The position numbers were made by a program, and so were the translations under genes. Source: Haemaphysalis longicornis (Eukaryota > Arthropoda > Arachnida > Ixodida > Ixodidae). Taken from it: a DNA stretch of 64,000 nucleotides. Below, in pieces: positions 21,694-33,176 of the stretch. Every line of letters starts with the position of its first letter. Positions within the stretch are counted from its first letter, which is position 1. Where the stretch lies: the NCBI GenBank assembly GCA_013339765.2, contig JABSTR010001237.1:186001-250000 (forward strand), in the 5' to 3' direction. A model generated the notes under the pieces. It had not been told where the DNA came from. It did no database searches and saw only the letters and a program-made list of their open reading frames with translations.

Positions 21694-22016
21694 TTAACAC
21701 TGCGGGGGTCCGCGGGGCCGGAAGAAATACTCATATTCACCGGAAGCTGTAGTTTCCTCGAAGCCATGGCCTTGCAGTTTTAGAAAATCTGTGCGGACAA
21801 CGTAAATGTACGTTTCAACACCAAACAACAGCTTCCGACCAAAATATACCACAGGAGGAAGAACGGAAGCCAGTCTTTTGAACGCATTCGGCACGGCCCT
21901 TGAGTATAGTTCTGCCCCTGCCGTTAGGCGAGGGGGTCGTTCATAAAGAATCCAGGCATAGCTAATCCATGGGTGGACGAGGTACATCTCAAACTCGTCC
22001 GAAGTGAAAAATTCGG
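21694..22016 (-). CDS. Unrecognised open frame
   Basis: About 105 codons without a stop, reading KTEFFTSDEFEMYLVHPW at its start and ending RPRGPPQC. Rich in aromatic residues and not low-complexity, so it could be a real exon or a transposon ORF fragment. No domain is recognised and no clear splice sites were found. Confidence 0.22.
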
Positions 22017-22419
22017 TTTTTTAGGGAAAGAATTTCACGGTAACAGTTTCCAGCGATGGTTGTCTTACATCGCTCTTGGTGGTGTCTGCTTTCGTTCTTC
22101 CTAATGAAAGAATAACAGAAAAGACCACCACCCTCCTTTTTTTTTGTCGTTGGTGCCTCACTGAACCTTCTGGAAAGTTTCTGATCTCCAATGTTAGCGG
22201 GAAAATAAGCATGGAGCAGCGGGAATGGAGCAACGGGGCTGAGGAAGAGCAAGGAACGAAGGGGGAGAGGGGGGGAGCAAGTGTCCCTTTTTAGCCCCCC
22301 TGCCGACGCCCATGGCATCACAAAACTCTGTCCAGTCCTGTGCTCCACAGAAACACCGGAAGCGCTTTCACTGCCCGTGCAGAATCCCGGCTTTATAGGC
22401 CCTAACCACCCAGGCAGCA

Positions 22420-22770
22420 CAGGACTGTTCGGCCTAAAACAGGCCGGTGTACTTTGGCCGGTGATTTTCTGTCCGGCCATTTTCCGGCAGCCATGTTCGG
22501 CCCATGTCCAAATGTGGGCCTTTTGGCCGTATACGGCCGTACTCCCATGGCTGTCCAACGGCCAGTGTTCGTCGGGGCAGTCGACCGGCTTACGGCCATA
22601 CGGCCAGATTCCAGCCGTAGGGCTCCGGCCATTCTTCAAGCCACCCGTGTAAGGCCGAAGTACGGCCGCCGGAGGACAGCCGAGATGCGGTCGTCGGACT
22701 CCAGCCGGACTAAAGCTGCCGGAAATACGGCCGTGCTACGGGCATTGGAGTTCAGCCACAGTACGTTAAC
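22420..22770. repeat. GGCCGTA-rich diverged repeat
   Basis: Many spaced copies of GGCC, GGCCGTA and CGGCCGT (for example GGCCGTATACGGCCGTAC near 22521). It is similar in character to the array at 25820-26440. Long overlapping frames on both strands here are likely compositional. Confidence 0.5.
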
Positions 22771-23836
22771 TGTACTGAGGCCGGTAACTGCATGTCGCGC
22801 AAGCAGATGACTCATTCGCGCAGTGCAGAAGCAGCACAAATCCGGCATTTTGGGTCCAATGCAGCCACATCAAAGTGAGCTCGCACGCAACCACCAGCCG
22901 TCAAGCTTTCAGCGCAGCCTTGCTTAATTACCAGCCTCAGTTGACAGCAAAATTCATTTATTAAACAGTGCTCATAAATTGTCGTTCCTTTAATTGCTGT
23001 GCCTCTTTTACTGCCAAACACAGAAAATATTCAGTTCTTTCTAGAGCTTGAATAGATGTATTGTCCAGGTCCTGATATCCTCTGTGGGGCGGCTTACCTG
23101 TAATAAACGGGGAAAGAGGAGGGGGAGGGGGTGGGGGCGGTGGAGGGCGCATACTTTAGTGGGTTGAATTTCAGAGAGATAAATTGCGCCGCTTTTAGCC
23201 AATTTCTTGTAGGGCAATATTCCGGAATACTTTCATGCTATGACTACATAAACTATTTTTATAACAGTTGTTTGACCAATTTTGATGTATATAAAAGTGG
23301 CGTGAATGCCTTTACGAAGCGTTTTGGTTCTCAACAAAACACTCAGGAGCATTTAATATAACTCCTTCACAAAAAAGTATTTCCAGTTTTTGCCCATTTT
23401 TCTTGCAAGGACATTTTCTACTCGATCAACTTTTCTGCTGATCTTGCGCAGGGCTGATCCTAAGAAGGAGCGAACAGGTACTTTCATTTTCAATCTATTT
23501 TAATGTTGTTTTCATGAGTATACGTCCACACCACTTAATAGTCCAAAATAACTTAATTTTATTCTAATGTCATACTATGTTCAAAAAATTCTAGACGCGT
23601 TGCGAATGACGCCCTGCTTCAGGTGGCTGCAGTTGTATCCCTCTGTGTTCACGCAAGGAAAGGCGTAAAATTACAGTTACATAATTTGTTTCAAACCAAT
23701 AACATAGCAATGGTAGCATGCATACAGGAAACCTTGCATACTGCAAAGAATAGGGCAATAAATATTTTATTGGTCAAGGTTGAATGCGTAGGGTTCTCAA
23801 CCCGTCGGAGGCAAACTTGCGCCTCTGGAAGTTTAT
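22771..23836. other. No recognisable feature
   Basis: A C/G-biased GGGGGAGGGGGTGGGGGCGG patch lies at about 23119-23145. The remainder is AT-rich with no motif. Confidence 0.35.
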
Positions 23837-23930
23837 TTATTTCTTTATTTTTTTAATTTATTTATTTATTTATTTTTATTCATTTATTTATTCATTGTTT
23901 TATTTATTTATTTATTTATTCTTTTATTTG
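23837..23930. repeat. (TTTA)n microsatellite, likely LINE tail
   Basis: Imperfect TTTA/ATTT repeats. It lies at the 3' side of the minus-strand LINE that follows, so on the minus strand it reads as (TAAA)n, a usual CR1/L2-type tail. Confidence 0.75.
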
Positions 23931-25080
23931 ATGGCTGCTTGCCTTTGCATGCATTACAGAAGGGAGATACATGACACTAAGCATTAAATATGAGTCAAAA
24001 TAACAAAATAAGTCTACAAAGCGCGCTGAAAATCGTCAATATAAACAGTTAATGCAATCATACGTGGAAGATAATTACACTGCAGTATTGATGTAAAATA
24101 AAATGAATCGCGCAAGGCGTCACCTTTAAAGGAAAGTTAATAATTTGCTTTAAGCTAGCGGTCCCACTTTGCGATATGTAGAATGGCGCTTGGACATACT
24201 TCTCCCCTTCTACTCCAGTTTTCGAATGATAGATAATACGAAAAAAGTTCAACCTGTGGTTTCGTCTGTGATCTTTCACGTCCTGCCATTTCAATTTACT
24301 TTTACTTTCTCTCATGCTAAGTTGAGCGTGCCAATTACCTAATACGAATCGCACTGACATATTCTGTTTGTTTTCGGGCGTATCAACCAGCTCTTTGGTG
24401 TAGGGATCCACGAAAACACATGCGTATTCCAAAATTGAGCGCACATGAGTGAAAATACGGTTGTTCTTTCAGTTAGATGGAGGTTCAACTGAAATTTCGT
24501 CTCAGAAAGCAAAAACATATGCAGCCGTAACTTTATGGTGTGAACCTGCCTATTAACCTCTAACCACTCCCTAAATAAACTCCTAGGTATTTATATTCCT
24601 CGGCCGTTGTCACAGCAGCATAATTTACGGTATACGTATTCAATTGGAATGAAGGTTTTCTTGTAAAGGTGCCGTTAACACACTGTTTAACACCCAAAAA
24701 ATTTTCTGAATCAGCACACCAGGATGTTATTAAATACGAATAAAGCTGCAGGTATACGGAATCACGTTCATTCGCTATAGTCCGGTAAACTACACAGTAC
24801 TTTTGAACAAAGCTATAGGGCCAATAGTAATACCAATTCAAAAACCGATTCATTCAGTTCATAGGATGAAATGTACTACGCAGAAGGTGATACGGAACAC
24901 CATCATTTGCTTTTTTGCAGTCCAAGAATATACAGTCAACCAATGTAAGCTTATCTATTGCAAGAGCCAAATCGTACGTGAACTCAACAATCTACGTTGA
25001 GCAAGAAAATCCTGACAAAATCAGTGTTTGCTAGGATGCTGGCGATTATGTTTAAACAAATGAGTCATATCCCAAGAGTA
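23930..25080 (-). mobile_element. Decayed CR1/L2-like LINE, RT core and C-terminus
   Basis: On the minus strand about 24985-24870 reads VEFTYDLALAIDKL then IFLDCKKANDGVPYHLL, matching the segment before RT motif A and motif A itself (LDFKKAFD). About 24660-24570 gives NYAAVTTAEEYKYLGVYL, the post-RT YKYLGV segment. 24444-24058 gives MRSILEYACVFVDPYTKEL, KQNMSVRFVLG and LKWQDVKDHRRNHRLNFF, the LEYA-WDPY...RR C-terminal block. Motifs B and C are deleted or unreadable. Ends in a TAAA-rich tail. Confidence 0.72.
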
Positions 25081-25176
25081 GCGAAGCTCACCTTCAAACA
25101 TCGGAACTAAATTAACAGCTAGGCTTCGTCAGTGACAAGGCTCGGTTGTTATCGCAAATTTAAAGTAATTTTTTTT

Positions 25177-25730
25177 CTAAATAGGCAGTCGTAAAATCCC
25201 ATGAAGTAACATATTGCAGGGCATGAAGTTGATCCTACCACTGCACGAGCGAGTCTCTTCTACGTTTATCACCAACAACATAGTGCAACATTGCTTGTCG
25301 CAGTTTAATTGTAAGCAGAATAACTTGCGCTTTTGCTCGCACTTGGCTTTCTTTGGTGGGGAGTCCTTGACATGGTGGCGGTTTAGCTCCTGCGTGGTGG
25401 CCGCTTGCTCGATGCTGTTTGAGAATGGTGAACTTGAAGGCCAGTTATTTTGGTGAACCATCTCCATCCCGGATCGGACATCTCTGCCGGGTCGATGTCT
25501 CCAATGCTCTCCATTTCTTGAGGGGGCGAATAGCCTCGAGCTGATGCGTCGACGAAGCCGGCGGCAGAGGCGTGGTAGCGGCGATGACTGGCGAGGCTTA
25601 GCTCACCCGTCGGTGTGGCACAGTCTTCTTGTGACAATAAATGACATTTCGATGGCCTAAAAGGTTCCCTGCTAATATCCAGTGAGTCCTTGCACCTTGC
25701 CCGTTCACCGAGAACACTCATGACTGTTTG
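25177..25730 (-). pseudogene. Possible LINE ORF1 fragment, frameshifted
   Basis: Two minus frames appear continuous across a frameshift near 25465: one with EMSDPGWRWFTKI, the next with MVHQNNWPSSSPFSN and VKDSPPKKAKCEQKRK. The Trp plus basic-cluster arrangement resembles the N-terminus of tick LINE ORF1 proteins. This is recollection only, with no domain visible. Confidence 0.25.
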
Positions 25731-25819
25731 ACAAACGATTTTCGTTCATTTAAAACGTAGAAACACGGAGCGGATGAAAAACGCGTCCCCGTCGTTCGGC
25801 TCCCTAACGGCTTTTTCTC

Positions 25820-26440
25820 CCCCCAGGAAAAAACCGGTCGGTCTCCTTCCAAACACGTCTGTGCATGAATTATCGGCGCCCAGGCGCGTGCCGTTGTTCG
25901 GCTGTATGCCGTTTGCCGAAAAATGACGTATAACCAGATACCTTACGTAGGGCCGGTCTCCTCTTGAACACCGGTTGCCAAATATTCTGTGGCCATTCGC
26001 TTGCCGTAATTCGGCCGAGGACAGCTACCGAATGAAAAACGTATATTCTGGGGCCGTACGTCGGCCGGTATCCTTCATAACACTGGTTGCCCGAAGAAAA
26101 CGAATATTCTATTCTAATCTACTACCGCCGGACGCGCGGTTCACCGTTGAAACAACGAATGCACGGCAGCCGCGCTCCGGCCGGTCTCCTTTCGAACACC
26201 AACTGCCGCAAGAATACGCATATTCTGTGGCCGGTCGCTTGCCGTGCTTCGGCCGTTTACCGCTTCCCGAAGAAAAAACGGATGCCCTAAGGCCGTATTT
26301 CGGCCGTTCTCTTTCTCAACATCGGCAGCCGTAAGAGAACTGAATATCTGGCAGCCGGTTAGGTGCCGTTGTGCGTCCGGACACGGGCGCACGGAAAAAT
26401 ACCGAAGCGCTGGTTGCCGAATGTTGGCCGTTAAACGCAT
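25820..26440. repeat. Diverged 100-127-bp tandem array
   Basis: Units recognised by a CGGCCGGTCTCCTTTCGAAC-like start followed by ACC--CTGCC and ATATTCTGTGGCC. Starts are near 25835, 25962, 26062, 26178 and 26300, with spacings of about 127, 100, 116 and 122. The GGCCG-rich composition resembles 22420-22770. Confidence 0.55.
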
Positions 26441-27237
26441 GATCAGTGGCTGCCAGAACCTGGATGCTGGCCGGACATGCCAGAAAGCGGCCATAGACGG
26501 GCCGGTCTTTGGGCACACTTTCTGTGCCGCGTGGGCAAGGACCCCAAACAGCCCTCGGCTCAAGTGCCTCATCAAGCGGCCTGCGCACATGACCAGTGTC
26601 AGCCTGGGCACCATGCACCACTTTGCGCGCACGCACATGACATGCACGATGCCTTCTCTTGAGCCTAAAAACTTCTTTACTACTACTTCGTGAGTGAGCC
26701 TCGTTCTTCGTTTTCCTTTCCTCGTATTCACTGTTTACGAGACCGCAGACCATTCGAAACTCCGTATTGAGAGGCTACGAATGTTTATTATGGTGCCTCC
26801 ATGGAACTAGTATGGAACACGAACGCCACGTAGAAGTAAAGTATAGCCAGAGGAAGCCATCATGATTTCAGGTTCAAAGCAAGTAAGCAGACGTAAGTTC
26901 CCAGAGGAATTTGTTTCTCATCTTGGCACTTTTTCGTTCAGATTTAAAGCACCTCCAGAGTCGCCGTTATGCGTGCAGTCGACGTATAGTAGATGGATAA
27001 ATTACCTGCCTGTCGCCGCCCGTAACTGGGCTTGATTAACACCCCTACGACCCCCCCCCCCCCCTTTTTTTTTTTGCTGTTAAATGATGGTGCGCGAGCT
27101 CTTAGTTTTGGGTCTCATCCGCTGCTAACATAAGGTGATTTCTTTCGCCTTATGGTTCTCGCCAGGGATTTAAACACAAACCCACAACACTCCGCCAGAA
27201 GGATTTCGACACCTCTAAAGATTGCACAACCACGAGC
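26441..27237. other. No recognisable gene, homopolymers only
   Basis: At about 27051-27076 a C run of 14 or more is followed by T12. Frames at 26141-26753 are overlapping and unassigned. Confidence 0.35.
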
Positions 27238-27269
27238 ACCCCCCCCCACCCCCCCCCCCCCCCCCCCCC
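27238..27269. repeat. Poly-C run, C9-A-C21
   Basis: G-quadruplex potential on the minus strand and i-motif potential on the plus strand. Confidence 0.95.
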
Positions 27270-27671
27270 ACTCCAAAGATTTATACACCCCCAACATCCA
27301 ACACCCTCCCTCTACCCCCACCAGGAGAATTTGGACATCCCCCCAAAATCGCGATTCTGGATACACCCGGCCCTGGTTCGCGCGACGCTTTCGCAGCCAA
27401 AAGGAAACCGCGGTCGCACGAAGTCAGCTAAATGCATGCCTTTCAGGTTACTCCACGGTCCACAGCGCGACTGCACCTTCCACGCCCTACGGTCCATCCG
27501 CACCGAACGCGCTCCCCACGGCTGCGAGGAGTGTGGGCAGATCTAGAGCCAAGCGTTGCTTATTTAGTGGCTCTAGGCAGATCATAGCGCGCGATCGGTG
27601 AGCTGCCCATGTCTAGCATCCCTGCACGCATGTACAGCGGGACGAGTTGACGAAAGGGCACGGGGCCCCGC

Positions 27672-28304
27672 TCAGCCCCGCCAATCTTCGTTTTCCTCAA
27701 ACAGGGAGAGGAGCAGCTCCTCCGCTTCTATAAATAACTCGGCGTCGTAATGCGGGCGGCATTCTCCAGAAAACGCAATTACGTATGCGGCAACGACGGG
27801 CACGTGAGCACGCAAACTTGGGCACGCGCGCGCCGCAAGGAATGCGGCCGGTTCCCGCTCACCCCACAGCTCGTACACCAGCTTTTTACTTGGTGACTTA
27901 ACGGGACAAATGCGTGTGGTTGAAAAAAGGTGCCTGTTGGGTGATTTCGAACGGGGCGAGCGCACGCGTCGAGATGCAATCAGCTGATGAGGCCGACCCG
28001 TGTGCTTTGCTCTAGGCAGTGACACGCGACTGGGAAGGAAGGGTCTAGGGCGGTCGTGAAGCTCCTTTCGCGCTCTTCGGCACGCCCGAAAGAGGGCCTG
28101 TGAAACGGGCTCCGCTGTGTCCGCGTAAACAAATACGGGCCCGGCGCGTATTTGTTTTGGGCTCAATTTTAGCCCAGGACGACGAAAGCAGGTCTTGGAC
28201 AACGAGGAGAGAGCACCGGTGAGCCGACTCACCTCGGGTACCAGAAAAAAAAAGATAAGAAAAGAAAGACTGGGGGGTGTTACGCGCGGCATCAAAGGGG
28301 GCAT
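27672..28304 (-). CDS. Unrecognised 210-codon open frame
   Basis: Opens MPPLMPRVTPPSLSFLIFFF and closes with an acidic tail AELFIEAEELLLSLFEENED. The start falls in A/T-rich low-complexity sequence next to a minisatellite, and the middle is Arg/Ser/Pro-rich. It might be a partial exon or chance. No domain is recognised. Confidence 0.2.
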   Translation of the reverse strand: MPPLMPRVTPPSLSFLIFFFLVPEVSRLTGALSSLSKTCFRRPGLKLSPKQIRAGPVFVYADTAEPVSQALFRACRRARKELHDRPRPFLPSRVSLPRAKHTGRPHQLIASRRVRSPRSKSPNRHLFSTTRICPVKSPSKKLVYELWGEREPAAFLAARACPSLRAHVPVVAAYVIAFSGECRPHYDAELFIEAEELLLSLFEENEDWRG

Positions 28305-28309
28305 TAAAA

Positions 28310-28596
28310 CAGAATTCAGGTTTTGTTGATTATAAAGACCATGAAAACAACATACAGGTTTGGTTGATTATAAAGAGACCGCAACAACAAAATAAGGCGT
28401 TGGTTCATAATAAAGGGAGAATGAAAACAAAATACAGGTTTGGATCATTATAAATGAAACCATGAAAGCAAAATACAGGTTTAGTTTATTATAAAGGGAC
28501 CATCAAAACAAAATACAAAGGCACCATAAACACAAAATACAGGTTTGGTTCACTACAAAGGAACCATGAAACATAACTACAGGTTTGATTATTAAG
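28310..28596. repeat. ~40-bp minisatellite resembling a transposon end
   Basis: About 6-7 units of the form ATACAGGTTTGGTT-ATTATAAAGG-ACCATGAAAACAAA with variable gaps. The unit closely matches the first ~40 bp of the TTAA-flanked MITE seen at 37322-38592 (reverse strand TTAAAGGAGCCATGAAGACA then AAATACAAGTTGGG). Confidence 0.8.
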
Positions 28597-28662
28597 AACA
28601 CTGCTTTGCTCAACTTTTTTTTTTCAACTTTATTAATAGCTTTGTTTCTTGCATTTCGTCGT

Positions 28663-29137
28663 GTGTCACTTTTTATTCAACTTTTGTTTTCTCTCTATTT
28701 GTTGGCACGGTGCACGATTCGCCAAAAGCAATGCGCTACAGTGCAGCTTGAGAAGGTATGTGCTGTGGATTCCGGTTGACCGCAGTTGGGACAGGAAGAG
28801 TTCTCTGATAAACCCAGAGAAATAATCTGTCTTTTGTAGGAAGAATTCACCAAAGTTTTTGTGCCACTGGATGCTTTTGGCGTTCTCGGGCAGCCTGCCT
28901 GATGTCAGACGTAACCAGGGAAAATCTGCTGGATCCACACGCCTGCCCGACCTCGCAGTAACTATTTTTTCCCACAGCCTCGCCGGTTGTTCATTAAGAA
29001 AATCGAGATCAGCATCCAGTGCACGAATTTCCTTAGCTAAAGTAATGACGGCCTTGAAGAGTTTCGACTGGATAGCCTGTCGAAACCTGTCTGGAAGGGA
29101 CGAGAAAGTAGAGGAATAAAAGGCATGCCCTAAGCTT
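28663..29137 (-). pseudogene. Unassigned open frame, possible retroelement fragment
   Basis: About 155 codons are open from just after a TGA near 29140 to a TGA near 28663. It reads GHAFYSSTFSSLPDRFRQAI, KLFKAVITLAKEIRALDADL, EQPARLWEKIVTA and later FPWLRLTSGRLPE. The spacing of an L-G-F motif followed by an Arg/Leu-rich helix loosely recalls the N-terminal region of Penelope-like RT proteins, but I cannot confirm it. There is no upstream Met before 28938. Confidence 0.3.
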
Positions 29138-30384
29138 CTACGTCACTGAGAAGTGAAGAGAACGACTCTAAGGGCCAATAACTGGCTCATGAGGTCGATT
29201 CAAGGAAGACCATAACCCCCAGAGCGGCGTGTGAGGCGCAGGGCATCTCTCGCTAAACGCTCAATGCTTCCGTCCCCAAAAAAAGAAAAAAAGAAAACAA
29301 TGTCACGGGACACTTTGTGCGCAACAGGATTGGGAGGCAGCATAATCCCGCAGACAAAGAAAAAATTGGCTCCAGTCTACACTGTGAAGATGGTTGGAAA
29401 GCAAAGTTTTAAACGACACCCACAACAATTGATCAAGCGACGCCACTTGAATTCACACACGTGGCTCTACAAAGAGTGAAACCAGAGATTCTGCCAGCCG
29501 TTACCTGGATTTCGCGGGGGCGGCATCCCGAACGCAGCAGCAGCGTCGGCCACGGCCGGGCTAGAGCGGCGGACGCCGCCGCTCTAGCTCGGCCACGCGT
29601 CGGCAGAAAGAAAACAGAGAAGAGCGTCTTTCGAAGGGTGAGACACCGTAACCTAGCCATCATGATGTGCTAGCTTGGGGCTACACCACCGCGCGACAGC
29701 AAGCGCAGCCACCGAAACCATTCCGGCATGTGAGCTTGGAGATTCCCATTTATACCGATTTAAACTAGTTAGTTAGTAAGTTTGAGAATGGCGAAAAAGC
29801 TGGGGGAACTTTTATAATCGCTATTTAGCAGATCAAGTTGCTTCTTTCGCATTTTGTAATACCTCTTAGAACACAACCAAATTGGTATTCACTTAATTTA
29901 GAAAACGGAGTCCCATTCGTGGCAAGCCGTGCGCAAAAGGTAGCGTTTCTCTAGCGGCCAGATGCCTGTAAGTGGTCTCTACATTTTGTTTTCCCGCCCC
30001 GCAAACCAATCCTTAACGTTTGTTTGCCGTACTACCGCACTTCATTCCTGTCGGAGTCCGGTTACCCAGGAAGGTGCTGTCGAAAAAGTTAATAAAGACG
30101 TACGAAGAAAGCGCGCAATGGACGCGAAGCAGCGCCAAAACAAGCCCAAAACAACTGTCGCTAAAGCAGACGACAAAGCTGTCCCGCCAACGATCCCGCC
30201 GGTGCGAGCAGTCGCCTGCGTGCGGGGAACGCTGGGTAATAGCGCCCTATCGCCGCGCTATCCACACTGTACTCCGTGAGGGAAGAGCGCCCTACCCGTC
30301 TCCCAGCCGTGTTGGGAGTTTCTTGTCCCGCACACCACAAAAGAACCGTTGGCCGGTAAAGGTAGAAAGCTTTGCTTTAAAAGA
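29138..30384. other. Mostly unrecognised, contains one strong hairpin
   Basis: Apart from the hairpin at 29551-29597 and short unassigned frames, I see nothing to annotate. Confidence 0.35.
29551..29597. repeat. GC-rich near-perfect hairpin
   Basis: Arms GGCCGGGCTAGAGCGGCGG and CCGCCGCTCTAGCTCGGCC are separated by a 3-4-nt loop, 18 of 19 pairs matching. CACGGCC / GGCCACG sequence extends the symmetry. Confidence 0.85.
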
Positions 30385-30960
30385 ATTTAGCAAGAAAAAC
30401 ACATTTAATCAGACACGGCTTCTCCGAAAAAGAGAAGTTGAACGACCTTGCCCGAGCAACCTTCTTTTGAATATCATCAACTAGCTCGGGCCACACGTCT
30501 TGTGGAACACCATCTTCGTAGAATTTGACGCCGAGAATCTTCATGTCCCGAACTATTTTTAATGATTTGGGGCGAGCGTTGCGTTTCCCAGAGGGAGGAC
30601 AGCACTTTTTGTGACATTTAACTCGGCACCTGAAAAGCGGGCATAAGACTCGAAGTCACCTATAACACAGCCCGTGAGGCTATCTGTGTCCCGGATAAAA
30701 ATAGTGACGTCATCTGCGTACGCAGCCACTTTAGCAGAGCCTTGTCCGGGCAAGGGGAAACCTCTAATTTTGGGGTTGTCGACGAGTTTTCTGATGAAGG
30801 GGTCTAGACATAAGACAAAAACAAGCGGCTACAAGGGGCATCCTTATCGGACGCCTCCATGAATTGCAGTTGCACCCTGTACCACACCACTAATGACCAG
30901 CTCACTGGATAAATGATCATACAACTCCCTCGATTCTGCCATCCGGCCAAAAGTTAACGG
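30385..30960 (-). mobile_element. L1/Tx1-like LINE reverse transcriptase fragment
   Basis: Minus strand, from high coordinates: a segment ending AIHGGVR-stop-GCPL-stop-P, matching GVRQGCPLSP (motif B), then LVFVLCLDPFIRKLVDNPKI, RGFPLPGQG, KVAAYADDVTIFIRD (motif C with both Asp), and FSGAELNVTKS. A frameshift near 30570 leads to MKILGVKFYEDGVPQDVWPE and a helical VARARSFNFSF segment. The GVRQGCPLSP spelling points to the L1/Tx1 group. Two stops and a frameshift make it a pseudogene. Both ends are truncated. Confidence 0.82.
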
Positions 30961-32999
30961 ATTTCTTGAAGGAGACGTGTATATAGGCAAATCATATCCC
31001 ATTACTAAATCTGGTACCCCACCTCATATCTGGTCAGTACTGTTGGGAAAAAAGAAAATATGCATATTTGAGGGCAGAATATCAATACATTAACGGCACT
31101 GGGCAGTGTTCTTTTAATTGAAAACAGATATGGGATTTATATTCGCGATGGTAAATAAAACGTTTACGTTGAAAGCCATAGTTTGACCCCAAAAAACAAA
31201 AAAAGCTCGCGCCGGAGCTTAGCTTTCGTGGCGGCATTCCTACTTCAGTAACGGAAAGTTCCAATAGATGGCACGCCAGCAGCGCGAACGCGCGAAAATT
31301 GAATTGAATTGAGCAATCCTTCACCGTGTTTATGGGGGGAGGAGCGAGACAGTAGGAAGACAGGGCGAGAGGAGGCATTTAGAGGGCGGCGGCGACGGAA
31401 AACCATCGTTTTTCGACGACATTTACAGCAAAGTGAGTACACGGCCATTTTTTTTTCTCGATTGTATGAACCCCGAATCCAAAGTTATTACGGCCTAGAT
31501 TTTGATTTTCTCTGTGCCTTGGCGACACTCGGTTATTTCTTCGGAGCAGGCCTCCTACAAACATAGATACGCGATGATTTTGTTCTGACCTACATGGAAT
31601 CGGATGCACGTGTCTCCCGTTTTGTCGTCGGCTGGTCGCCCACTCGCAGAACGAAAAGCCATCAAAATCAATGGAAGCCTGAGGCTATTCCGCGTGACCT
31701 GCGACCCAGCCCGGTCGATTGGGCATATCGAAAAGGGCCGAAAATGGCGTGCTGCTTGCTCAAAGCGCAGCGTTTATTTCCCAAATCGGCTGTGGGGTAA
31801 TGGTATACCTCCGCTTTCAAAGAAACTTGTATCAGGCCACCGGAGATCGCTTTAAACGTACACAACAGCCATCTAAGCTGACGGTGAATAAAAAGACCCC
31901 CCGACGTACACACATACAGAGGGAAACAAAGAAAAGACGAAAAGGCGAGGAACGTAGACTAAAGTGTCCCTCGTCAGCGGGGACGTGATGAGGAACCCCG
32001 CCAGAGATTCATCGTAGGGCCGAAACAAGCAGACGGCGAAATATCAATTTCGGCCCTTTCTGATACCGCAATGAAGGCCTCCTTTTGTCTGAGGCTCACG
32101 ATCTTCATCGTTATCCTGTTTCGGCGGGCGGTACAAGCAATTGGGAGCCTTAGGGTCGCCGCTATTGGCAGAGTCGAATCGACGGTTAATACACAATCGG
32201 CATCGACGAACTACCCCCCAGAAGCAGCGGCAGCCGAAAGGCTCGGCTTCCAGAATTCCTTCCTCACTCGGTCGTGCCGTTCCTCACCGAGCCTCCGGTC
32301 AGCGAGCGCGCACCTCGAAGAGATGCGCCCATTGGAAAATGCTTCTCGGATCCCGCTGGGAATGCGCGAAGAACGCCGCAGCGACCGAGAGAGGTTAAAG
32401 GGTGCGCAAGGGCAGTGCTGCCTTCGAGAGGGAAGAAGCATCGAACGGTACGACGAGGCCGGTCAGAGAGATGTCTGCGCCGCCGCCGCCGCGCATACGC
32501 CGACCTCCGACCCTGAGGTGGTTGGTCATTAAGCGCGCTCCTATGACGGCTGCGTAAGGGCCGCTTCTTCTTGCACGTCTTCTTCTCGTGCGTTCGGGGC
32601 CCGCAGGAAGAACGGCGCGCAGCAGCCCCTCAGCACAAATATACCGGCCAAAAAACTGAGGCTCGGCCGCTTCGGGAGGACGTGTACGGGGCCGTGCATC
32701 AAGCACGCGAAGAAGGGCATTGTGCGAGCACGAGCAGTGGTAGTGCCCCTTCAAATTACGGCTCTTCAAAGCGCGGCTTCGCCCCCTTCAAGAGTCGGCC
32801 TTACGTCGTGCGCGATGGCCAATAATAACCCCGATAGCGGACGCCGCGTGCCAGCGCGGCTCAGCGCGGGCAGGCAGTTCTTCATCGCGGAGGATAGATG
32901 TCAAGAGAACCCGTGACACAGATAGGAGCGTCGACTGGCTCGAGCATCGCTGCGGAGCTCGCCCGTTCGGTGTCGGCATTCCACAAGGTGCATACCTCT
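30961..32999. other. GC-rich stretch, no assigned gene
   Basis: From about 31600 the sequence becomes CpG-rich. The plus frame 32071-32532 (starts MKASFCLRLTIFIVILF) has a hydrophobic start resembling a signal peptide, but the rest is Arg/Ala-rich and unconvincing. A donor-like CAAAGTGAGTAC lies at 31428. No domain is recognised. Confidence 0.3.
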
Positions 33000-33175
33000 C
33001 TCCGCCCATTTCATCGGCGAGGACGGCCGGGGTAGCGTCCGTACCCGCGAGCTTAGTACGGTGAGCGTTCGAGCGTTCGAGCCACGGACTTATGGACTAA
33101 GGGGTCACCCCACTGGTCTGCCTCCACACACTGGAGTCGGATTGGGCTTCAATAAAGTTTATTCTCTCTCTCTCT
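33000..33175 (+). mobile_element. LINE 3' end with (TC)n tail
   Basis: GGGCTTCAATAAAGTTTATT runs into (CT)n at about 33159-33176. It matches the AATAAAGTT...(TC)n end of the 3365-6449 LINE in opposite orientation. The upstream coding part is not readable. Confidence 0.6.
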
Positions 33176-33176
33176 C

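Noticed and set aside
21989..22639. 216-codon minus frame as a gene
   Set aside because: Lies over a GGCCGTA-rich repeat, both strands are open, no domain, T/A-rich interruptions.
32071..32532. Secreted protein with signal peptide
   Set aside because: Only the first ~20 residues look signal-like. The remainder is CpG-driven Arg/Ala sequence with open frames in all phases and no splice or domain support.
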